From the NCBI RefSeq assembly GCF_030678875.1, contig NZ_JAUUDS010000001.1:868001-932000 (forward strand): DNA of 64,000 nt. Reading direction: 5' to 3'. Numbering within the stretch: position 1 is the first letter of the stretch; each line of letters begins with the position of its first letter. The notes under the pieces were generated by a model. The model was given only the letters and a program-made list of their open reading frames with translations, did no database searches and was not told the DNA's origin. A program made the position numbers and the translations under genes. Shown piece by piece: positions 34,337 to 44,100 of the stretch. Origin of the DNA: Sphingomonas aurea. GTDB lineage: Bacteria > Pseudomonadota > Alphaproteobacteria > Sphingomonadales > Sphingomonadaceae.

Positions 34337-34803
34337 GGGACGATGGCCTTCTGTAGGTGCGCGTCCCTCCTCGTTCCGGGATGGTTAAGCCCCGATAAGT
34401 CGTTTGTCGCATTACAGGACGTATCGGCTGTGATTGTGGACAAGCGCCTCAGTCTGGCGCATCGCCGACCATCAGGCGTTCGACTGCGCCCCTGTCCGCG
34501 CGGCGTTTGGCCGACAGCTTGCGCCTACATCGTGAGACGCACTCAGCGCACCGCCGCTCTGGCTTGCCGCTTCGATATGCGGGAGAGAGGACGCTGTATT
34601 CCGGGGCGGGTTGGTCGTGGCGCTCCCGTCCTGCACCTATGCGGTGCGGCAGCCTTCGAGATCCGACGAGAGGAGCGGGCCGTCGAACCACGGGATCAAA
34701 CACCCGACACTAGGAGGCTTCCCCCTCTGCCGGCGATCGGCGAACGAAAAAAGCCGGATCATTTCTGACCCAGCTTCACCCACTCTTTCCGTGGTTTTCC
34801 AAG
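34337..34803. other. Non-coding region upstream of tpsB and beside tRNA-Arg
   Basis: About 467 bp without a convincing gene. Open frames on both strands (for example plus 34343-34768) are Arg/Cys-rich, lack ribosome-binding sites and match nothing I know. The part next to 34336 should hold the tpsB promoter, with an AT-richer stretch around 34385-34440. The lower GC content and position beside a tRNA could mark an old integration scar, but no att repeat or integrase remains. Confidence 0.4.
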
Positions 34804-34880
34804 TGGCGCGCCCGGAACGATTCGAACGTCCGACCCTCAGATTCGTAGTCTGATGCTCTATCCAGCTGAGCTACGGGCGC
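34804..34880 (-). tRNA. tRNA-Arg (anticodon ACG)
   Basis: Read on the minus strand the 77 bases fold as a full cloverleaf. The acceptor GCGCCCG pairs with CGGGCGC, the D-loop has AGCTCAGCTGGATAGAGC, the anticodon loop is CTACGAA with anticodon ACG, and the T-loop is GTTCGAATC. The 3' CCA is encoded (TGG at 34804-34806). A34 is normally deaminated to inosine, reading CGU/CGC/CGA. It stands alone, downstream of nothing obvious on its strand. Confidence 0.97.
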
Positions 34881-34984
34881 GCAATGGAGGTGCGCCAATA
34901 GCAGGGTTCCGGAAGGGCGCAAGGGCAATCGACAGAAAATCTGCGCCGTTGTGCGGGGCGGGTGCGGATCGTAGGACATCGCGC

Positions 34985-35485
34985 ATGAAGATCCTCCCCG
35001 CGCTGGCGCTGCTGCCGCTCCTGATCGCCGGCTGTTCGCGGGACAGGACCGCCTATCCGTCGCTCGCCAAACGGCCGGTCGAGGCGATGAACTTCGCCGA
35101 TCCCCCTGCCCCGCCGGAACAGGCGGTGGTGGCCGACCCGGCGCTCGACGCACGGATCGCGACGTGGCGGACGCGGCTGGCAGCGGTGGCGAGCGGGTTC
35201 GACGAGGCTGCCGCCAAGACCGAGCGGATGGCGAAGGCGGCGGGCGCACGCACGGTCGGCAGCGACGCGTGGCTCGACGTGCAGACCGCACTCGCCGGGC
35301 TCGACGACTGGCGGGCACAGGCGACCGCGATCGCGGCGGATGCAGAGGCGGCCGGCAGCGCGCGGGCGGCGATGCTCACCCCACCCTATCCATCGCTGGA
35401 GGCGCTGGAGCAGACGGCATCGGCCGAGGTCGACCGGCAGGGTGCGGCACTCGACCGGGTGCAGGCGCTGCTGCCCGCCGCCTGA
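34985..35485 (+). CDS. Putative lipoprotein of unknown function
   Basis: A 166-aa protein beginning MKILPALALLPLLIAGC, a lipoprotein signal with lipobox LIAGC (Cys17). The mature part is helical and Ala-rich, with ALDARIATWRTRLAAVASGFDEAAAKTE and repeated AxxEA patterns suggestive of a coiled coil from about residue 55 to the end. The upstream open frame crosses the tRNA gene and is not translated. The gene converges on the MFS/spermidine-synthase-like gene with 4 bp between stops. No family recognised; an outer-membrane-associated or periplasmic structural role is only a guess. Confidence 0.7.
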   Translation: MKILPALALLPLLIAGCSRDRTAYPSLAKRPVEAMNFADPPAPPEQAVVADPALDARIATWRTRLAAVASGFDEAAAKTERMAKAAGARTVGSDAWLDVQTALAGLDDWRAQATAIAADAEAAGSARAAMLTPPYPSLEALEQTASAEVDRQGAALDRVQALLPAA

Positions 35486-35489
35486 CGGC

Positions 35490-37700
35490 TCAGGGCCGTT
35501 TCAGGAGCGGCAGGATGGTCGAATAATCATCGGTCCAGGCGGCGATGCCGGGGCGGGTCTGGGGCGCGCGCCAGTCCCTGCTGCTGTGCGTCAGCCGGGC
35601 GAGGACTTCGGGGTCGCGCGACAGGGCGATCCACAACGAGTGGGACGCGGTGGTGTCGAGTGTCGACGGCTTGTAGTCGAGCAGCGTCGCGGCCCAGCCC
35701 CCTTCCTGCGCCGCGGCGGCGACCACCGGCTCCAGATCGAGGAACCGGTTGGAGATGTGGACCAGGAGCAGCCCGCGCGCACCGACGACGCGGGCATAGG
35801 CGGCGAACGCCTCGCGCGTCATCAAGTGCATCGGCACCGCGTCGGACGAGAAGGCGTCCAGCACCAGCAGGTCGAGCGAGGCGGGCTCCGCGCGCGCCAG
35901 GCTGACCCGCGCGTCGCCTAGCACGATCTCCGGATGCGGCAGGCAGCGCGACAGATAGGTGAACTGGCCGGTGTCGCGGGCGATGCGGATCACCGCGGGG
36001 TCAATCTCGTAGAAGCGCCAGCTCTGGCCGGGACGCGCGTAGCAGGCGAGCGTACCGGTGCCGAGGCCGACCACGCCGACCCGCGCATGGGTGCCGTAGA
36101 GTGCCGGCAGGGCCTGCATCGCCTGCCCCACGCCGCTGCCGGGCGCGTAATAGGTGGTCGGCGTGCGCTCGCGCGCGACGGTGCCGGCGAGCTGGATGCC
36201 GTGGACGGTCGTGCCGTGGTCCAGCTCGCGCAGGCGAGGGCCGCTGCGGATGGTGTAGACGCCGAAATAGCTCCGCGTCCGCGCACCCGGCTCGGTGGAC
36301 AGCGCCAGCGAGCGATAGCCGCCGAACAGCATCAGCGATGTGGCGAGGACAGCGACATAGGCAGGCCGCATCCCCACCGACGCCAGGCCGATCGCGGCGA
36401 TGGCGAGGAAAAACACGCCGCGCCGCTGCGTCTCCGCCCCGTCGACCGCGCCGACGATCAGCAGCACGGCAAGCAGGGCCACCACGATCGCCAGCGCGAT
36501 CGGTCGCCGCCTACCCCACCACAGGTTGCGGATGCCGGCGGTGAGAAAGGTCTGCGGCGCCAGCGCACCGGCGGCGAGGATCAGCAGCGGATATTCATAG
36601 GTCCAGTCGAACACCACCGGCGCGACCAGCCCGGCGAACACCCCGCCCAGCGCTCCGCCCGCGGCCATGGCGAGATAGAAACCGGTAAGCCGATCGGGCG
36701 AGGGCCGGCAGCGATAGAGCGCGGTGTGCAGCGCGACCGAGGCGATGAACAGCAGCGCGAGCGCAATGCCCAGCGTGAACCACGGCCCCTCCTGATAGCC
36801 GCCCATCATCACCCCGCCGAACAGCAGGATGGTGATCGGTGCGATCCGGGTGATGAAGTCCGCCGGCCCGCGCCGGTCGGCAAAGGCGACGGTGAAACTG
36901 AGCAGGTAGAGCCCGAGCGGCAACACCCAGAGGAGTGGCATCGCGACGATATCGGTGGTGATGTAGGTCGAGGTCGCGAGCATCAGCCCCGACGGGACCA
37001 GCGCCAGCGCGATCCACCAGCCGATCGTCCGGGGCGATGGCCGCGCGGAGGGGGTGGCGGCGGTCGCGGCCGGCTCCGACCCGCGCGGCAGGGTGGCGAC
37101 GCAGGCGACGACGAGGGCGGCGAGCAGGACATAGCCGCCGCTCCAGAACAGGCTCTGCGTCCTGACCGCCATCAACGGCTCGACCATGAGCGGATAGGCG
37201 ATCAGCCCGGCGAAGCTGCCGAGGTTGGACGCGGCGTAGAGCGCATAGGGGTCGCGCCCGCCGCTCGCCACGCTGAACCAGCGCTGCACCAGTGGCGCCT
37301 GCGCCGAAACCGCGAAGAACAGCGGTCCGATCGAACCCAGCAGCAGCCACGGCGCCCACAGCGCCGGCTGGGCGTCAGCCGGCAGCTGCGATGCGGTCAG
37401 CCCGATCGGCAACCAGAGGGCAGCGGCGAGCAGCACACCGAGATGAACCATCCCCTGCACCCGCGGCCGCAGCCGGCCGAGCCCATGGGCATAGGCGTAA
37501 CCGCCGAGCAGCAGTGCCTGATAGACGAGCATCGCCGAGTTCCACACCGCCGGCGCCCCACCCAGCCGCGGCAGCGCCATGCGCGCCACCATCGGCTGGA
37601 CGAGGAACAGCAGGAACGATCCGGTCAGTATGGTCAGGACGAAGAGCGCGCGGCTGGCATAGGCCGCGGCACCGTCCGGCGCCCTCAAGGCTTCGCTCAT
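35490..37700 (-). CDS. Fused membrane (MFS-like) and spermidine-synthase-like protein
   Basis: A 736-aa fusion. The first 450 or so residues have about 12 to 14 hydrophobic segments, starting LFVLTILTGSFLLFLVQPMVARM, with the PRLGGAPAVWNSAMLVYQ motif of this family. The C-terminal third is a methyltransferase/aminopropyltransferase fold with GVVGLGTGTLACYARPGQ, YEIDP, VLGDAR and VLDAFSSDAVPMHL. The classic GGGDG of spermidine synthases is altered, so true polyamine synthesis is doubtful. It overlaps hemB by 4 bp (ATGA) and is probably co-transcribed with it, without an obvious functional link. Confidence 0.87.
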   Translation of the reverse strand: MSEALRAPDGAAAYASRALFVLTILTGSFLLFLVQPMVARMALPRLGGAPAVWNSAMLVYQALLLGGYAYAHGLGRLRPRVQGMVHLGVLLAAALWLPIGLTASQLPADAQPALWAPWLLLGSIGPLFFAVSAQAPLVQRWFSVASGGRDPYALYAASNLGSFAGLIAYPLMVEPLMAVRTQSLFWSGGYVLLAALVVACVATLPRGSEPAATAATPSARPSPRTIGWWIALALVPSGLMLATSTYITTDIVAMPLLWVLPLGLYLLSFTVAFADRRGPADFITRIAPITILLFGGVMMGGYQEGPWFTLGIALALLFIASVALHTALYRCRPSPDRLTGFYLAMAAGGALGGVFAGLVAPVVFDWTYEYPLLILAAGALAPQTFLTAGIRNLWWGRRRPIALAIVVALLAVLLIVGAVDGAETQRRGVFFLAIAAIGLASVGMRPAYVAVLATSLMLFGGYRSLALSTEPGARTRSYFGVYTIRSGPRLRELDHGTTVHGIQLAGTVARERTPTTYYAPGSGVGQAMQALPALYGTHARVGVVGLGTGTLACYARPGQSWRFYEIDPAVIRIARDTGQFTYLSRCLPHPEIVLGDARVSLARAEPASLDLLVLDAFSSDAVPMHLMTREAFAAYARVVGARGLLLVHISNRFLDLEPVVAAAAQEGGWAATLLDYKPSTLDTTASHSLWIALSRDPEVLARLTHSSRDWRAPQTRPGIAAWTDDYSTILPLLKRP

Positions 37701-38686
37701 CTGCCCAGCAGCCGCGCGGCGTGGCCGGCGTGGTAGGTCAGCACGCCGGAACAGCCGGCGCGCTTGAATGCCATCAGCGTTTCCAGCACGAGCGCGTCGC
37801 GCTCGCCGGCGCCGGCGGCGACCGCGGCCTCCAGCATCGCATACTCGCCGGACACCTGATAGGCGAAGACCGGCACCTCGAAGCGCTGCTTCACGCGGGC
37901 GACGATATCGAGATAGGGCAGGCCGGGCTTGACCATGACGCTGTCGGCGCCCTCGGCCAGGTCGAGCGCGACTTCGCGCAGCGCCTCTTCGGCGTTGGCG
38001 CTGTCCATCTGATAGGTCTTCTTGTCCCCCTTCAGCAGGCCGCGGCTGCCGACCGCGTCGCGGAACGGACCGTAAAAGGCAGACGCGTATTTGGCGGCGT
38101 AGCTCATGATCTGGACGTTGCGGTGGCCCTCGCCCTCCAGCGCGCCGCGGATCGCGCCGATACGGCCGTCCATCATGTCGGAAGGCGCGATGATGTCGGA
38201 GCCGGCACGCGCCTGGTTGAGCGCCTGTTGCACGAGCGCGTCGGCAGTCGCGTCGTTGACGACATAGCCGGCGGCATCGACCAGCCCGTCATGGCCGTGG
38301 GTGGTATAGGGGTCGAGCGCGACGTCGGTCAGCACGCCGATCTCCGGCACCGCGTCCTTCAACGCGCGGATCGCGCGGCACATCAGGTTGTCGGGGTTCA
38401 GCGCTTCCGCCCCGTCGTCGGAGCGCAGGTGCGCGGGCGTGTTGGGGAACAGGGCGATGCAGGCGATGCCTAGGTCGCGCGCCTCGCGCCCGCGTAGAAC
38501 GATATTGTCGACCGACCAGCGTGAAACGCCAGGCAGGCTGGCGATCGGCTCCTCCGCCTGTGACCCTTCCGCAATGAACAGCGGCCAGATCAGGTCGGCC
38601 GGGGTCAGCACCGTCTCTGCATGGAGCCGGCGGCTCCAGGCAGAGGCGCGGGTGCGGCGGAGGCGGAGCGCGGGAAAGGAGGACAT
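37697..38686 (-). CDS. hemB: Delta-aminolevulinic acid dehydratase (porphobilinogen synthase)
   Basis: A 329-aa enzyme that condenses two 5-aminolevulinate molecules to porphobilinogen in haem biosynthesis. Clear family segments are LIWPLFIAEG, DVALDPYTTHGHDG, GSDIIAPSDMMDGR, KYASAFYGPFRDAV and GADSVMVKPGLPYLD with the Schiff-base Lys. The metal-site region ALDPYTTHGHDG lacks the three-cysteine zinc cluster, so it is the Mg-dependent type. MSSFPAL at 38686 is taken as the start; an ATG at 38698 would add four residues. It is divergent from a lipid kinase gene across 70 bp. Confidence 0.96.
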   Translation of the reverse strand: MSSFPALRLRRTRASAWSRRLHAETVLTPADLIWPLFIAEGSQAEEPIASLPGVSRWSVDNIVLRGREARDLGIACIALFPNTPAHLRSDDGAEALNPDNLMCRAIRALKDAVPEIGVLTDVALDPYTTHGHDGLVDAAGYVVNDATADALVQQALNQARAGSDIIAPSDMMDGRIGAIRGALEGEGHRNVQIMSYAAKYASAFYGPFRDAVGSRGLLKGDKKTYQMDSANAEEALREVALDLAEGADSVMVKPGLPYLDIVARVKQRFEVPVFAYQVSGEYAMLEAAVAAGAGERDALVLETLMAFKRAGCSGVLTYHAGHAARLLGR

Positions 38687-38756
38687 GGGCCCGCCCATGC
38701 GGGATCGGACGCGCGCCCGCAAGCGTTGGGCGGATGGTTGCGGGAGTGTATCGATC

Positions 38757-39653
38757 ATGCGGGAAATCCGGTCGGCGGCGATGATCGTCAACGCGAAATC
38801 GCGAAAGGGGCAGAAGCTGTTCAAGCGCGCCTGCGCGGCGATGCAGGGTCTGCCGTACAAGGTCGATGCCCGCGCGGTTGAGGATCCGGAGCAGCTGGAA
38901 GCGACCGTGCGCGACGTGCTGGCGGCCAAGCCGGACCTCGTCATCCTGGGCGGCGGCGACGGAACGATCAGCGGGCTTGTCGACCTGCTGGTCGGGCAGG
39001 ACGTGGTGCTGGGGGTGCTGCCGCTCGGTACCGCCAACAGCTTCTCGCGGACGCTCGGCATCCCGCGCACGATCGAGGGGGCGGTGGATGTCATCAGGGC
39101 CGGGCACACGCGGCGCATCGACCTGGGCATGATCGACGGCGACTATTTCGCCAATTGCGCGGCGATGGGGATCAGCCCGCAGATCGCCGAGACGGTGCCG
39201 CACGGCCTGAAGAAGGTGCTGGGGATGGTCGGCTATCTGGGCTGGGCCGGCTATCAGTTCGGGCGGTTCAAGCCGTTCACGCTCCATGTCGACGACGGCA
39301 CGACCAAGCGCAAGATGCGGGTGGTGGAGGTGCGGATCTCTAATGGACCGTACCATGGCGGCACCTGGCTGGTCGACGAGGCGTCGGTCAATTCGGGCGA
39401 GATCGTCGTCCAGGCCGTGCGCGGGCGTTACAAGCGCAAGCTGGTCTATAACTGGATGGCGAGCATCCTGGGGCTGAAGGCGCGGCACCAGGACACGATC
39501 AGCTTTTCCGCCAAGAGCGTCCATGTCGATACCGAGCCGCGGCTGCCGATCTCGATCGACGGCGAGGTACTGGCGCGGACGCCGGTGACGGCGAAGGTGG
39601 CGGCCGGGGTGATCGAGGTGATGGCGCCGCCTACTCCGCCGCGGCAGGGCTAG
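38757..39653 (+). CDS. Diacylglycerol/lipid kinase family protein (YegS-like)
   Basis: A 298-aa DagK-catalytic-domain protein that phosphorylates a lipid hydroxyl using ATP. N-terminal IVNAKSRKG and the LGGGDGTIS nucleotide loop at about residues 63-71 are diagnostic. LPLGTANSFSRTLGIP and IDLGMIDGDYFANCAAMG follow, then a beta-sandwich domain with PISIDGE near the end. The start follows GGGAG by ten bases, and longer readings overlap hemB antisense. The 3' end overlaps the convergent MATE gene by 23 bp. The lipid substrate is not determined. Confidence 0.9.
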   Translation: MREIRSAAMIVNAKSRKGQKLFKRACAAMQGLPYKVDARAVEDPEQLEATVRDVLAAKPDLVILGGGDGTISGLVDLLVGQDVVLGVLPLGTANSFSRTLGIPRTIEGAVDVIRAGHTRRIDLGMIDGDYFANCAAMGISPQIAETVPHGLKKVLGMVGYLGWAGYQFGRFKPFTLHVDDGTTKRKMRVVEVRISNGPYHGGTWLVDEASVNSGEIVVQAVRGRYKRKLVYNWMASILGLKARHQDTISFSAKSVHVDTEPRLPISIDGEVLARTPVTAKVAAGVIEVMAPPTPPRQG

Positions 39654-41025
39654 ACGCCGGCACCATCAGCCGGCCTTTCCGCCACGGGCCGTAAATATAG
39701 TAGAGCGTCGCGCCGAGCAGCGTCACCGCCGAGCCGGTCGGGAAACTCCACCACAGCGCATCCGCGCCGAGCGCAGGATGTGCGAGCAATGCGATGCCGA
39801 GGCGTACCGGGAACATCGCGACGAACAGGATGACCAGCGGCCCCCACACCGCACCGTTGGCGCGGACCGTGCCGAACAGCACCATGGTCGCGCCGAACAG
39901 CACGAAGCTCCAGCTGGCGATCAGGCCGATGCGCTGGGCGATCGGGATCGCGGCGCTGCCCTCTGCCAGGAACAGGCCGAGCGTGGTGCGATCGAACCAC
40001 AGCACCGCGACGACCAGCACGCCGGTCATCGCGACGTTGTAGATCAGCCCGACACGGGTGATCCGGCCGACCCGGTCCCACTTGCCCGCGCCGATATTCT
40101 GCGCCGCCATCGCGCTGACCGCGGCGCCGATCGCCAGCGCCGGCATCTGGATATAGGCCCAGAGCTGGAGCGTGACGCCATAGGCCGCGGTGGTCGCCAC
40201 CCCCTCGCGGTTGACCAGCCCGACCATCGCCAGCCCCGCGACCGAGATGACCAGCATCTGCGCGCCGATCGGCAGCCCCTTGCCAACGATGGTCTTCACC
40301 AGCGCCCGGTCAGGAAGGAGGTAGGACAGCTCGGCGCCACGCAGCCGGATCGGCAGGTCGCGCAGGTTGAGATAGGCGACCAGCGCGACGATCGACACGC
40401 CGTTGGCGATCAGCGTCGCCAAGGCCGAGCCGGCGATGCCGAGCCGCGGGAATGGCCCGAGGCCGAGGATCAGTACCGGGTTCAGCCCGGTGTCGACGAT
40501 CACCGCCAGCACCATGAACCAGAGGGGCGTCATTGAATCGCCGGTGCCGCGCAGCCCCATCATCGCGAGGACGAGGATCATCGACGCGGGCAGGCCGAGG
40601 AAGATGACGCGCAGATAGGCATCGGCCAGCGGCAGCGCCTCGCGCGGGGTGGCGAGGAGCAGGAGGATGTCGTGCGAGCAGGCCCAGCCGAGCAGCGCCA
40701 CGACGATCGAGGTCGCCAGCACCAGCCCGATCGCCGAGCCGAAGGCGCGCCGTGCGCCCTCCACGTCGCCGCGGCCCCAGCTCTGGCCGGTCAGGATGGT
40801 CGCAGCCATGCCGAAGCCGAAGACGGCACCGAACATCAGGAACATGATGATGTTGGCGTTCGACGTCGCCGCCAGCGCCCCCTCCCCCAGGAAACGCCCG
40901 ACCCAGATCGCGTTGATCGAGCCGTTGAGCGACTGGAGGATGTTCGACCCCAGCGTCGGCAGCGCGAAGGCGAGCAATGTGGTGCCGATCGGGCCGGTGG
41001 TGAGATCGCGCTGCGGTTTCGCCAA
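39631..41025 (-). CDS. MATE family multidrug/cation exporter
   Basis: A 464-aa protein with 12 membrane helices. The first helix has FALPTLGSNILQSLNGSINAIWVGRFLG, the usual MATE opening, and the second half repeats the fold from GKGLPIGAQMLVISVAGLAM. It exports drugs or metabolites in exchange for Na or H ions. I chose a TTG start at 41025 (MAKPQRDLTTGPIG) because AGGAGG lies nine bases upstream and the longer ATG reading runs into a dispersed repeat. It is convergent with the lipid kinase gene, with a 23-bp overlap. Confidence 0.9.
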   Translation of the reverse strand: MAKPQRDLTTGPIGTTLLAFALPTLGSNILQSLNGSINAIWVGRFLGEGALAATSNANIIMFLMFGAVFGFGMAATILTGQSWGRGDVEGARRAFGSAIGLVLATSIVVALLGWACSHDILLLLATPREALPLADAYLRVIFLGLPASMILVLAMMGLRGTGDSMTPLWFMVLAVIVDTGLNPVLILGLGPFPRLGIAGSALATLIANGVSIVALVAYLNLRDLPIRLRGAELSYLLPDRALVKTIVGKGLPIGAQMLVISVAGLAMVGLVNREGVATTAAYGVTLQLWAYIQMPALAIGAAVSAMAAQNIGAGKWDRVGRITRVGLIYNVAMTGVLVVAVLWFDRTTLGLFLAEGSAAIPIAQRIGLIASWSFVLFGATMVLFGTVRANGAVWGPLVILFVAMFPVRLGIALLAHPALGADALWWSFPTGSAVTLLGATLYYIYGPWRKGRLMVPASSPAAAE

Positions 41026-41109
41026 TTGCCTGGCCCTCCTGTCGGCTGGGGGGTGGGATGCCGGGTCGGCGGGCCCGTGTCGAGGGTGGTTATGAGCGGC
41101 ACCGCCCCT

Positions 41110-41258
41110 CTTCGTCATCCCGGCGAACGCCGGGACCCATGGACACGGTGACCAAGCGGCCGTCCCCGATCACCAGCCACACCGAAACCATGGATCCCGG
41201 CGTTCGCCGGGATGACGAAGAAGGGTGTCGTCATGCCTGGACAAGCCCGGCATGACGA
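41110..41258. repeat. Dispersed palindrome: long inverted repeat plus adjacent hairpin
   Basis: The arms 41110-41142 and 41188-41220 are inverted repeats matching at 32 of 33 bases around a 45-bp spacer. A second hairpin at 41228-41237/41249-41258 carries the TCGTCATGCC motif. The same motif and layout occur at 58835-58932. The element lies between the promoter side of the MATE gene and the stop of valS, where it could terminate valS-side transcripts of either strand. Confidence 0.8.
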
Positions 41259-41270
41259 AAAGAGGCGATC

Positions 41271-43922
41271 CTACCCCAGCCGCCCCAGCGCCGCGTGCAG
41301 GCGGGCTGCCTCTGCCATCTTGTCGGCATGGTCGGCCTTGGCCTTCTCCACCGCCTCGGGCTTGGCGCGCTCGACGAAGCTGGGGTTCGACAGGCGGCCA
41401 CCCAGCGCGTCGCGCTCCTTCTCCGCCGCGGCGATCGCCTTGGTCAGGCGGGTGCGCTCGGCGTCGAGGTCGATGACGCCGGCGAGCGGCAGGACGAAGG
41501 TCGCCTCGTCCACCACCACCTGCGCCGCGCCGCCAGCGGCGACGTCGCCGTCCGTCATGTCGACGCGGGCGAGGCGGGCGAGCGCCGGCTGCTGCCGCGC
41601 CAATCGCGCCGTCGTACCCTCGCCCGCGTCGCGGACGTGGAGCGGCAGGCGCGCGCCCGGCGGCACGTTCAGCTCGGTCCGCGCGGTGCGGATGTCGGAG
41701 ACGAGGCGGATCAGCCAGTCGATCTCGCGCTCCGCCTCGGGATCGAGCGCGCGCGCGTCCGGCATCGGCCAATGCGCGACGATCAGGTCGTGGTCGCGCG
41801 ACGCCAGCCCGTGCCACAGCTCCTCGGTAACGAAGGGCATGAACGGGTGGAGGATGACCAGGATCTGGTCGAGCACCCAGCCCGCCACCGCCTTGGTCTC
41901 GTCATCGATCTGGCCCTTGATAAGTTCGAGATACCAGTCGCAGAAGCGGCTCCAGACGAACTGGTAGATGGCGTTGGCCGCCGCGTCGAAGCGGTACTCG
42001 CCGAGCGCCAGGTCGACCGCCTGCACCGTCCGCACCGTCTCGGCCAGGATCCACTGGTTGACCGCGTGGGTGGCGGCGGGCGGCTCCAGCGTGGTCGATC
42101 CGCCGATGCCGTTGGCCTGGGCGAAGCGGCAGGCGTTCCACAGCTTCGTGGCGAAGTTGCGGTATCCCTCGACCCGCTTCTCGTCCATCTTGATGTCGCG
42201 GCCCTGGCTCTCCATCGCCGCCATGAAGAAGCGCAGCGCATCGGCGCCATAGCGGTCGATCAGGCCGAGCGGGTCGACGGTGTTGCCCTTCGACTTCGAC
42301 ATCTTGGCGCCGTCTGCCGCGCGGACCAGCCCGTGCAGGTAGAGCGTGCGGAACGGCACGTCGTGCAGAAAGTGCAGCCCCTGCATCATCATCCGCGCAT
42401 CCCAGAAGAACAGGATGTCGAAGCCGGAGATCAGGACATCGTTGGGATAGCGGCGCTGCCACTCGCCCTCGTGCGGCCAGCCCATCGTCGCGAAGGGCCA
42501 TAGCGCGGACGAGAACCACGTATCCAGCACGTCCGGATCGCGGGTCAGCGTCACCCCCTGTCCCGCTTCGGCCCGGGCATCTTCCTCGGTTTGCGCGACG
42601 AAGATACGGCCGTCCTCGGCGAACCAGGCGGGGATCTGGTGGCCCCACCACAGCTGACGCGACACGCACCAGGGCTGGATGTTTTCCATCCAATTGAAGA
42701 AGGTCTTCTCCCACGTCTTCGGCACCAGCCGGATCGCGCCGGTCTGCACCGCCTCGATCGCGGGCGCCGCCAGCGTCTTGGCGTCGACATACCATTGGTC
42801 GGTCAGCCACGGCTCGATCACCACGCCGGAGCGGTCGCCGTACGGCGTCTGGATGATGCGCGGCTCGGCATCGTGCTCGGCGCCCTCCTTGTCGACATGC
42901 GGGATCAGGACGCCGTCCGCCTTCAGCCGGGCAACGACGGCCTTGCGCGCCTCCGCGGTCGACAGGCCGAGCAGATCGGTGGGGATCAGCCCGTCGCTCG
43001 TCTGAACGACGTTCGCCTTGGCATCGAGCATGTTGAGCATCTCGCCGGCCTTCATGCCCGCGCGCTTGCCCACCTCGAAATCGTTGAAGTCGTGACCGGG
43101 CGTGATCTTGACCGCGCCCGATCCCAGCGCCGGGTCGGCATGCTCGTCCGCCACGATCGGGATCAACCGCCCGGTGATCGGCAGCCGCACGCGCTTGCCG
43201 ACCAGCGCGGTATAGCGCTCATCGGTCGGGTTCACCGCCACGGCCATATCGGCGAGCATCGTCTCCGGCCGGGTCGTCGCGACCTCGATAAAGCCGGATC
43301 CGTCCTCGAGCGGGTAGCGGATGTGCCAGAAATGGCCCTTGATCTCGCGCGTCTCGACCTCGAGGTCGCTGATCGCCGTGCCGAGGCCCGGATCCCAATT
43401 GACCAGCCTTTTGTCGCGATAGAGCAGGCCCTGCCTGTGTAGCTCGACGAAGACCTTCAGCACCGCCCTGCTGAACCCCTCGTCCATCGTGAACCGCTCG
43501 TTCGACCAGTCCATCGAGCAGCCGAGCCGGCGCAGCTGGCCGGTGATCTGGCCGCCGCTCTCCGCCTTCCACGCCCAGACCTTGTCGATGAACTCGTCAC
43601 GGGTGAAGTCGGTGCGCTTGCTGCCGGCGGCGTTCAGCTGGCGCTCGACCACCATCTGCGTCGCGATGCCGGCATGGTCGGTGCCGACCACCCACATCGC
43701 GTCCTTGCCCTTCAGCCGGGCGTGGCGGGTCAGGATGTCCTGCAAAGTATTGTCGAGCGCGTGGCCGATATGCAGGCTGCCGGTGACGTTGGGCGGCGGG
43801 TTGACGATCGTCCACGGCTCCGCGCCCGGGCGATCGGGGCGGAACAGCCCCTGTTCCTCCCAATGCGCGTACCAGCGCTGTTCGATGGCGGCAGGGTCGA
43901 AGGTCTTGGGAAGCTCGGTCAT
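41271..43922 (-). CDS. valS: Valyl-tRNA synthetase
   Basis: An 883-aa class I aminoacyl-tRNA synthetase. The HIGH motif appears in [15 protein letters not shown] (residues 38-52). The editing (CP1) domain has [17 protein letters not shown] near residue 218, the KMSKS loop is [13 protein letters not shown], and [16 protein letters not shown] precedes it. A C-terminal coiled coil ([20 protein letters not shown] and on) is the tRNA-binding arm of bacterial ValRS. Length is a little under that of the E. coli enzyme. It charges tRNA-Val and is a single-copy essential gene. Confidence 0.98.
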   Translation of the reverse strand: MTELPKTFDPAAIEQRWYAHWEEQGLFRPDRPGAEPWTIVNPPPNVTGSLHIGHALDNTLQDILTRHARLKGKDAMWVVGTDHAGIATQMVVERQLNAAGSKRTDFTRDEFIDKVWAWKAESGGQITGQLRRLGCSMDWSNERFTMDEGFSRAVLKVFVELHRQGLLYRDKRLVNWDPGLGTAISDLEVETREIKGHFWHIRYPLEDGSGFIEVATTRPETMLADMAVAVNPTDERYTALVGKRVRLPITGRLIPIVADEHADPALGSGAVKITPGHDFNDFEVGKRAGMKAGEMLNMLDAKANVVQTSDGLIPTDLLGLSTAEARKAVVARLKADGVLIPHVDKEGAEHDAEPRIIQTPYGDRSGVVIEPWLTDQWYVDAKTLAAPAIEAVQTGAIRLVPKTWEKTFFNWMENIQPWCVSRQLWWGHQIPAWFAEDGRIFVAQTEEDARAEAGQGVTLTRDPDVLDTWFSSALWPFATMGWPHEGEWQRRYPNDVLISGFDILFFWDARMMMQGLHFLHDVPFRTLYLHGLVRAADGAKMSKSKGNTVDPLGLIDRYGADALRFFMAAMESQGRDIKMDEKRVEGYRNFATKLWNACRFAQANGIGGSTTLEPPAATHAVNQWILAETVRTVQAVDLALGEYRFDAAANAIYQFVWSRFCDWYLELIKGQIDDETKAVAGWVLDQILVILHPFMPFVTEELWHGLASRDHDLIVAHWPMPDARALDPEAEREIDWLIRLVSDIRTARTELNVPPGARLPLHVRDAGEGTTARLARQQPALARLARVDMTDGDVAAGGAAQVVVDEATFVLPLAGVIDLDAERTRLTKAIAAAEKERDALGGRLSNPSFVERAKPEAVEKAKADHADKMAEAARLHAALGRLG

Positions 43923-44100
43923 GGAGCGGCCCTAAAGTTCCTTGGCGGCGAGGACAATCGCCACGTCAGTTTATGCGCAAACAGCCGCTTTCGAGACATG
44001 ATGCCGCGTATCGGCCAGTCGGCGCATGACAATTTCATTAGGGATCGCCGCAGATAGTCGAGGGATCGACCCGAAATTCCATCTCGTCAGGTTACTCGCA

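Noticed and set aside
34385..34410. CtrA site before tpsB
   Set aside because: The half-sites are spaced by six rather than seven bases and one half is imperfect.
34343..34768. Small gene of 141 codons upstream of tpsB
   Set aside because: It has no ribosome-binding site, odd Arg/Cys-rich content, and no matching pattern; the region is treated as non-coding.
34853..34984. N-terminal extension of the lipoprotein gene through the tRNA region
   Set aside because: It begins inside tRNA-Arg; the true start is the lipoprotein signal at 34985.
35934..37736. Plus-strand open frame of 600 codons
   Set aside because: It is opposite the MFS/spermidine-synthase-like gene and is composed of Arg/Gln/His-rich sequence without any motif.
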